From Candidatus Shapirobacteria bacterium (GTDB taxonomy: Bacteria; Patescibacteriota; Microgenomatia; UBA12405), in NCBI GenBank assembly GCA_017992115.1, contig JAGOPG010000004.1, forward strand, positions 2,871-39,930: DNA of 37,060 nt, written 5' to 3'. Below, piece by piece: positions 32,836 to 37,060 of this stretch (its first letter is position 1; each line of letters begins with the position of its first letter). The notes under the pieces were generated by a model. It was not told where the DNA came from, did no database searches, and was given only the letters and a program-made list of their open reading frames with translations. The translations under genes and the position numbers were made by a program.

Positions 32836-32841
32836 AATATA
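32836..32841 (-). promoter_or_regulatory. -10-like box 6 nt before the DHH-like gene
   Basis: TATATT on the minus strand with a 6-nt gap to the ATG at 32829, immediately downstream of the infB stop. No Shine-Dalgarno. Confidence 0.42.
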
Positions 32842-32843
32842 GC

Positions 32844-34265
32844 TTATTTGCTATTCTTATAGGCTATTATATCATCATCTACCTTAAAGTCAACATAGGG
32901 CAAAAAAGTCATTCCACATTCATTACCAGTTTTAATTTTATCAACAATTTCTTTGCCTTGACGGATGCTACCTACCCGGGTATTTTTAATAATTTTTCCA
33001 TCTCTCATTAGATGAACAATGTCGCCCTTGCTAATTTCACCCTTACTTACTTTTACTCCGGCAATACGCACTTTATCAATTTTAAATTCAGCGATAATTT
33101 TTCCTTCCCCCAAAATAGTGTCCTCAATGGTAGGGTCAAGCATTTTTAGAACTTGAGATTGAATGTTTTCGATAATTTCGTAAATGATTTTGGATTCAAA
33201 AATAGAAACGTTTTCATTATCGGCTAAAGTTTTAATAATTTTGCTTACTGGAGTATTGAAAGCGAAAAGTTGGGCGTGGCCAGTTTTGGCAGCAATAATG
33301 TCATTATCGTTGACCGGACCAACACCACTGCTAATGATACATACGTCATCACTCAAGCTGTTTTTAAGAGCCTCAAGAGTACCTTCAACATCAGCTTTTA
33401 AAACAACATTAAGGTGGGGCGAATTGGGATCAACAGGATTTTGACATTGAGGAAAATTGAGAAGAGGTTCAGACGGGTGATTGGTAACTAATGCCCCAAT
33501 TACAGGAACTATTTCGAAACCTAAAATTTCTACAGGGGTACTTGGACCAGCTTCGCTGATTGGTTTACCATCGGAATTGATAAGAGCTTTGACCTTGCCG
33601 CCAATATTTTCGGCAAAAATTTGATCACCAAGACGGAGAGTCCCCTTTTGAATAATAATAGAGGCAAGTGGACCACGATTTTTGTCGAGTTTAGATTCGA
33701 TAATCATCGCTTGAAGCGGAGCGTCTGGTTCATTCTTTAGTTCCATAATATCGGCATTAAGTAAAATATTTTCCAAGAGAGTGTCTATCCCCTCCCCAGT
33801 TTTAGAAGAAATGGGAATAACGGTGGTTTGTCCACCATACTCTTCAGGAGTAAGATCCATTTCTACCAATTGGCCTTTGACCATTTCCGGGTTTTTGGTG
33901 TCCAAATCAATTTTAGTCATAGCCACAATTACGGGTAAATTACTTTTTTTTATCTGGCTGATACATTCTTTAGTTTGAGCCATAACCCCGTCAACGGCTG
34001 ATATAACCAAAACAACAAGATCAGTAATACCTGCACCGCGAGTACGCATGGCACAAAAAGCAGCGTGACCGGGAGTATCAATAAAAGTAATTTCACGAGG
34101 ACCGTTGGGAGTATCAACAGTGGTTTGATATGAGGAAATATGCTGGGTAATACCACCAGATTCTTTCTGAGCAACTCGAGCATGTCTGATTCTGTCCAAA
34201 AGAGTGGTTTTACCGTGGTCTATATGACCCATAACGGCAACTATAGGTGGTCTAAATTGATTCAT
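32844..34265 (-). CDS. infB: Translation initiation factor IF-2, minimal form
   Basis: 473 residues; bacterial IF-2 is usually 700-900. The protein starts almost directly at the G domain: G1 GHIDHGKT (~13-20), G2 with ESGGITQHI, G3 DTPGH, and G4 TKID (~118) in place of the usual NKID. Domain II (LDKNRGPLASIIIQKGTLRLGDQI), domain III and C2 (VRIAGVKVSKGEISKGDIVHLMRDGK, then GMTFLPYVDFKVDDDI) complete the factor. It delivers initiator tRNA and promotes subunit joining. The N-terminal IF2_N/linker region is missing. It lies 18 bp after nusA without a visible Shine-Dalgarno. Confidence 0.96.
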   Translation of the reverse strand: MNQFRPPIVAVMGHIDHGKTTLLDRIRHARVAQKESGGITQHISSYQTTVDTPNGPREITFIDTPGHAAFCAMRTRGAGITDLVVLVISAVDGVMAQTKECISQIKKSNLPVIVAMTKIDLDTKNPEMVKGQLVEMDLTPEEYGGQTTVIPISSKTGEGIDTLLENILLNADIMELKNEPDAPLQAMIIESKLDKNRGPLASIIIQKGTLRLGDQIFAENIGGKVKALINSDGKPISEAGPSTPVEILGFEIVPVIGALVTNHPSEPLLNFPQCQNPVDPNSPHLNVVLKADVEGTLEALKNSLSDDVCIISSGVGPVNDNDIIAAKTGHAQLFAFNTPVSKIIKTLADNENVSIFESKIIYEIIENIQSQVLKMLDPTIEDTILGEGKIIAEFKIDKVRIAGVKVSKGEISKGDIVHLMRDGKIIKNTRVGSIRQGKEIVDKIKTGNECGMTFLPYVDFKVDDDIIAYKNSK

Positions 34266-34283
34266 ATTTTTAGTTTTTAATGT

Positions 34284-35273
34284 TTATTCTTTGGCAGCGC
34301 TGACCTTTATGTCAACTTCAGTGAGAATTCCAGCCAAACGAACGTTTTCACCGCCAGAACCAATGGCTAGTGCCAGTTGGTCTTCTGGAACCTCAACAAT
34401 AGCTATAGAGTCTTTAATCTCAATAACGTTGGCATTTTCCGCAGGGGAAAGAGCGTTTGCCACAAGTTGGGCCTTATTTTTAGAAAAAGCGATAACGTCA
34501 ACCTTTTCTTCGGGTGGTAATTCGTTAAGAATTGACTGGATACGAGATCCTTTTTGACCGATACATGAGCCAACCGGGTCGATACCATTTTGGGTAGAAG
34601 ACACAGCTACTTTGGTCCTTTGGCCACTATCACGGGCGATTTTTTCAATTTTGACGGTACGGTTGCCAACTTCTGGAACCTCTCGAGCAAAAAGTAATTT
34701 TATGAAATCTTCATCATTGCGTGAAAGAATAATATCTTTGCGATCTGTAACTTCATCAGTGCGGATTTCTTTTATTAAAAAAAGTTTTTTATCACCGAGA
34801 TGTAATGATTCATTTTTTATCTGTTCTTCTTTCGGATAAATACCTTCAGTTTTACCGATACCAGCAGTTATTTTGTAAGGATCGATACGTAAAATTACAC
34901 CTAATGTCAGAGTATTTAATTTTTTTTCATATTCTGAAATGATCGTATCTCGCTCGATTTCATGAATTTTTTGGTCAATAACCTGTTTGGCGGTCATGGC
35001 AGCAATTCGACCAAAACCAGGAGGAGTAACATTTTTCCTTTTCTCACCATCGATTTCAAAGATGGAAAAGGAACCGCTTTCAGGGGCCAGCTCAACTTCA
35101 AATTGAGTTTCTTCGTCAACTATTATCCCGTGCTCCTTTTGATCCCTTTTATAGGCAGATACCAGACCTTGTTCAATGGCATCAAGAATTTCCTGGGGAT
35201 TAATATTGCGTTCGCCCGAAATTTGAGCAACGGCAGCAGCAAATTCTGTTTTTGGTAATTTTTTTATATCCAT
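34284..35273 (-). CDS. nusA: Transcription elongation/termination factor NusA, short form
   Basis: 329 residues. The N-terminal RNAP-binding domain (~1-110) is followed by an S1 domain (~115-185; LGVILRIDPYKITAGIGKTEGIYPKEEQ) and the two KH domains. KH1 follows the NusA signature VSSTQNGIDPVGSCIGQKGSRIQSILNELPPEEKVDVI, and KH2 contains AIGSGGENVRLAGILTEVDIKV. The C-terminal acidic AR repeats of E. coli NusA (495 residues) are absent, as in many bacteria. NusA modulates pausing and intrinsic termination. A hairpin terminator lies ~100 nt upstream between a possible promoter and the gene, raising the possibility of feedback attenuation. No Shine-Dalgarno is visible. Confidence 0.95.
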   Translation of the reverse strand: MDIKKLPKTEFAAAVAQISGERNINPQEILDAIEQGLVSAYKRDQKEHGIIVDEETQFEVELAPESGSFSIFEIDGEKRKNVTPPGFGRIAAMTAKQVIDQKIHEIERDTIISEYEKKLNTLTLGVILRIDPYKITAGIGKTEGIYPKEEQIKNESLHLGDKKLFLIKEIRTDEVTDRKDIILSRNDEDFIKLLFAREVPEVGNRTVKIEKIARDSGQRTKVAVSSTQNGIDPVGSCIGQKGSRIQSILNELPPEEKVDVIAFSKNKAQLVANALSPAENANVIEIKDSIAIVEVPEDQLALAIGSGGENVRLAGILTEVDIKVSAAKE

Positions 35274-35375
35274 ACTTTTTTAAATATATATTTTTATTCA
35301 TCCTGATAAATCGGGATTGTATTTTTAGACAAAATTTTTTCGCATAGCTCAAAATTTCACCTAAAAATAACAAAA

Positions 35376-35397
35376 ATGGGGACACGCCGGTCCCCAT
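35376..35397 (-). terminator. Intrinsic terminator between dnaJ and nusA
   Basis: An 8-9-bp stem, (A)ATGGGGAC / GTCCCCAT(T), with the 6-nt loop CGGCGT on the minus strand, followed by TTTTG and another T-rich run. It could end the dnaK-dnaJ transcript or attenuate nusA. Confidence 0.85.
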
Positions 35398-35424
35398 TCC
35401 GAATACCACAGATTTAACTTGGCT

Positions 35425-35433
35425 ATTATAACA
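35425..35433 (-). promoter_or_regulatory. Extended -10 upstream of the nusA terminator hairpin
   Basis: TGT followed by a perfect TATAAT (35425-35430) on the minus strand. A transcript from here would reach the 35376-35397 hairpin after only ~20 nt. No -35 match. Confidence 0.45.
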
Positions 35434-35450
35434 CTAAATTGGCCTTAAAA

Positions 35451-35526
35451 CCCCTCCGTCCTCCGAATCAGGGGAAATTTCCTCTTGAAAAAGGGAGAAT
35501 GCCCGAAGCCGCTTTAGCGGGCGAGG
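35451..35526. repeat. Hairpin-rich intergenic segment downstream of dnaJ
   Basis: Contains CCCCT (35451-35455) with AGGGG (35470-35474), and GCCCG (35501-35505) with CGGGC (35518-35522). The second lies 14 bp after dnaJ and may aid termination, though the T-tract after it is broken by C. The CCTCCG/GGGG-rich text resembles dispersed repeats of CPR genomes, but with one copy here this is only a suspicion. Confidence 0.35.
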
Positions 35527-35535
35527 GAAAAAGGT

Positions 35536-36393
35536 TTAAAGTCCAAGTTCCTTTATTAATTCTTTTTGTTTAGCAGAAAGACGGGAAGGAATATCTAAAT
35601 TGAGGCGAACATAAAGATCCCCATAACCGTAGCCATTAACATCTTTAATACCTTTACCACGAAGACGAATAAGGGTTCCGGGTTGAGTACCAGATTTAAC
35701 CCGAATTTTTAATTTTCCATCCAAGGTAGGGACTTCAATGACATCGCCTAAAATTGCCTGAGTTAAGGTAATGTTTTGATTTACAAAAACATCATTACCT
35801 TCACGTCGAAAAATTTTGTGGGGAAGAACGTCTATATATAAGCTAAAATTAGTGAATTTTATTTGTTGCCCATCATCAACACCAGCAGGAATTTTAATTT
35901 TCCTATTTTTTCCATCAATCTGAACTTCTTTTTCAGTTCCAAGAGCTGCTTCTAAAAAACTTAATTGAATTTTATATGTGGGAACCTGACGACGAGCTTG
36001 ACCACCAAAAGACATTCCTCCCATACCGAAAAATTGTTCAAATATATCGAAAGGATTAGAAAAGCCTCCGAATTCAAAATCAGCTCCTTGACCGCCACCA
36101 CTCTGCCAAGTGAAATCATAAGGACCATTTTGTTGACTATAAGTATTGCCACCAAAGTTCCCAGCATTGTTGGGATCAAAAGCGGCATGACCAAACTGGT
36201 CATAGGCAGAACGTTTTTGGTCGTTACTTAATACTTCATAGGCTTCGTTAATTTCTTTAAATTTTTCCTCAGCCTCTGGTGACTTATTCTTGTCAGGATG
36301 CCAGGCCATAGCCTGTTTTCGATAGGCGGATTTAATCTCCTCCTTCGAGGCACTTTTACCGACACCTAAAGTTTCGTAATAATCGTGTTTCAT
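35536..36393 (-). CDS. dnaJ: DnaJ-family co-chaperone without the zinc-finger domain
   Basis: 285 residues. The J domain (~1-68) has the HPD motif in [26 protein letters not shown]. It is followed by a Gly/Phe-rich linker (~75-135) and the two beta C-terminal substrate-binding domains ([46 protein letters not shown]). The CxxCxGxG zinc-binding region of classical DnaJ (~375 residues) is absent, giving a class B/CbpA-like protein. It stimulates DnaK ATPase activity. It lies downstream of dnaK and the DUF3850 gene, so the three are probably one transcript. A TAAAAT box is found 10 nt before the ATG. Confidence 0.92.
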   Translation of the reverse strand: MKHDYYETLGVGKSASKEEIKSAYRKQAMAWHPDKNKSPEAEEKFKEINEAYEVLSNDQKRSAYDQFGHAAFDPNNAGNFGGNTYSQQNGPYDFTWQSGGGQGADFEFGGFSNPFDIFEQFFGMGGMSFGGQARRQVPTYKIQLSFLEAALGTEKEVQIDGKNRKIKIPAGVDDGQQIKFTNFSLYIDVLPHKIFRREGNDVFVNQNITLTQAILGDVIEVPTLDGKLKIRVKSGTQPGTLIRLRGKGIKDVNGYGYGDLYVRLNLDIPSRLSAKQKELIKELGL

Positions 36394-36401
36394 GATGGTT
36401 G

Positions 36402-36671
36402 TTATTTTAGCGAAATAATTTGAAAACCGTAGTTGTTGATTTCCTCTTCAGTCCACATTCCCGCATTTTTAATATCTTTTGTTTTTAAAACATAAGAAAC
36501 AGTTTTACTTAGTTCACGGCCAGTATAACTTTTAGTTTCAGGATTCCATTCCTGTAATATTAAAACATCACCGACATTACATTTCCAATCAGCTAAACGT
36601 AATTCAAAGGTTTTATCGCCTGATTTTATTTTTTCAAAATATTGAGGCCAAATTTTCTTTTTGATTTCCAT
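36402..36671 (-). CDS. DUF3850/ASCH-like (PUA-fold) protein
   Basis: 89 residues. Near the N-terminus, [33 protein letters not shown] has the DUF3850/ASCH pattern (…KxFExRxxD…VGDxLxLxEW…), and [13 protein letters not shown] and YGFQIISL fit the rest of the fold. ASCH/PUA-like domains bind RNA or nucleotides, so an RNA-linked role is possible but not shown. It sits between dnaK and dnaJ, where grpE or nothing is usual, and 8 bp before dnaJ. A perfect 32-bp palindrome lies 9 nt upstream of its ATG. Confidence 0.78.
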   Translation of the reverse strand: MEIKKKIWPQYFEKIKSGDKTFELRLADWKCNVGDVLILQEWNPETKSYTGRELSKTVSYVLKTKDIKNAGMWTEEEINNYGFQIISLK

Positions 36672-36679
36672 TTTTATTT

Positions 36680-36711
36680 CTGTAGAGACGCGATTAATCG
36701 CGTCTCTACAG
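36680..36711. repeat. Perfect 32-bp palindrome
   Basis: The left arm CTGTAGAGACGCGATT is followed directly by its exact reverse complement, with no loop. It sits between the dnaK stop and the DUF3850 gene. The GC-rich arms stand out from AT-rich flanks and no T-tract follows on the minus strand. From memory, TAGAGACGCGAT-type palindromes occur as dispersed repeats in cyanobacteria and other bacteria. Confidence 0.88.
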
Positions 36712-36727
36712 TAATTTTTAACAATTT

Positions 36728-37060
36728 TTATTTAACAACTTCGCCTTCCTCGGCTTCCTTTTTCTCGTCCGGTTCTTTACCGTCTGATTTTGGTTCTTCG
36801 CCAGAAGCACCATTTGCAGAAGCTTCAGGTTGACCGGGTTGTCCATAAACAGCTTGACCGATGATTTGCATCATTTGATTAAGTTCATCGATATATTTAT
36901 CATAATCGGCTTTGTTACCATCAGATTTTTCCAAAAGTGTCTGACCTTCCTTGATTTTTTCTTCAATTTTGGTCTTATCTTCGGCTTTTACTTTATCGCC
37001 AAAATCATTGAGTGACTTTTGAGCATTGAAAATGGTGCTGTCGAGACGATTTTTGGATTC
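36728..37060 (-). CDS. dnaK: Chaperone DnaK, C-terminal 110 residues (gene continues past window)
   Basis: The frame is open to the right edge. The visible part begins ESKNRLDSTIFNAQKSL and continues with DKTKIEEKIKEGQTLLEKSDG and IDELNQMMQIIGQAVY. This is the helical lid of the Hsp70 substrate-binding domain followed by the disordered acidic tail (GEEPKSDGKEPDEKKEAEEGEVVK) typical of DnaK. The nucleotide-binding domain lies outside. The tail lacks a clear EEVD-like end, as normal for bacteria. It is upstream of the DUF3850 gene and dnaJ. Confidence 0.93.
   Translation of the reverse strand, partial: ESKNRLDSTIFNAQKSLNDFGDKVKAEDKTKIEEKIKEGQTLLEKSDGNKADYDKYIDELNQMMQIIGQAVYGQPGQPEASANGASGEEPKSDGKEPDEKKEAEEGEVVK

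Noticed and set aside
35274-35535. tRNA or small RNA gene in the dnaJ-nusA gap
   Set aside because: No cloverleaf or T-arm GTTCRA motif was found; the hairpins there are better explained as terminators or repeats.
1-37060. Alternative genetic code (UGA = Gly) as in Gracilibacteria/Absconditabacteria
   Set aside because: TGA serves as the stop codon of rmlC and the sortase gene, and no gene needs readthrough.
1-37060. CRISPR array, prophage or insertion sequence
   Set aside because: No regularly spaced repeats, integrase, transposase or phage structural genes were seen; all space is filled by core or envelope genes.

Overview
The window is a compact, AT-rich bacterial chromosome segment. It most resembles a Patescibacteria/CPR genome, probably the Microgenomates side (moderate confidence). 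The grounds are streamlined housekeeping genes (595-residue AlaRS, ProRS without its editing insertion, 473-residue IF-2, 329-residue NusA, MiaB without TRAM, Lon AAA+ without protease), frequent 1-11 bp gene overlaps, and membrane proteins typical of that group. TGA ends several genes (rmlC, the sortase), so the CPR lineages that read TGA as glycine are excluded. No rRNA, tRNA, CRISPR array, IS element or phage gene was found.

Layout. 3-521 (+) is the 3' end of an FAD-dependent oxidoreductase. Nearly everything from 504 to the right edge is on the minus strand, so transcription runs right to left. 504-2942 holds rmlD-rmlC-rmlB (dTDP-rhamnose). 2958-4301 is a membrane protein with a LytR_C-like tail. 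4328-12400 is the rpoB-rpoC-rpsL-rpsG operon with a strong promoter and an intrinsic terminator. 12466-14841 is a small divergent block: a VWC-like membrane protein on minus, and on plus a predicted sortase substrate followed by miaB. 14833-20912 is an envelope operon led by alaS: a PilM-like membrane protein, sortase, ruvX, a zinc-ribbon protein and mltG. 20928-24246 is ftsK, a RodZ-like protein and two small membrane proteins. 24274-29401 carries proS, RNase J, a family 4 uracil-DNA glycosylase, a small anchored protein and the Lon-like ATPase. 29423-35273 is the nusA-infB-(DHH-like)-rpsO-pnp expression cluster. 35536-37060 is dnaK (partial), a DUF3850/ASCH protein and a zinc-finger-less dnaJ.

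How the genes work together. Three themes run through the window: the transcription/translation core, RNA decay (RNase J, PNPase), and the cell envelope (rhamnose, sortase and its substrate, MltG, FtsK, RodZ-like). The strongest cross-window signal is regulatory. At least eight genes have a -10-like hexamer ending 5-7 nt before the start codon, often right after the previous stop codon, with no Shine-Dalgarno sequence. This suggests many leaderless mRNAs. RpoB and S12 also carry residues that predict intrinsic rifampicin and streptomycin resistance. Two palindromic elements (36680-36711 and one inside miaB) look like dispersed mobile repeats.
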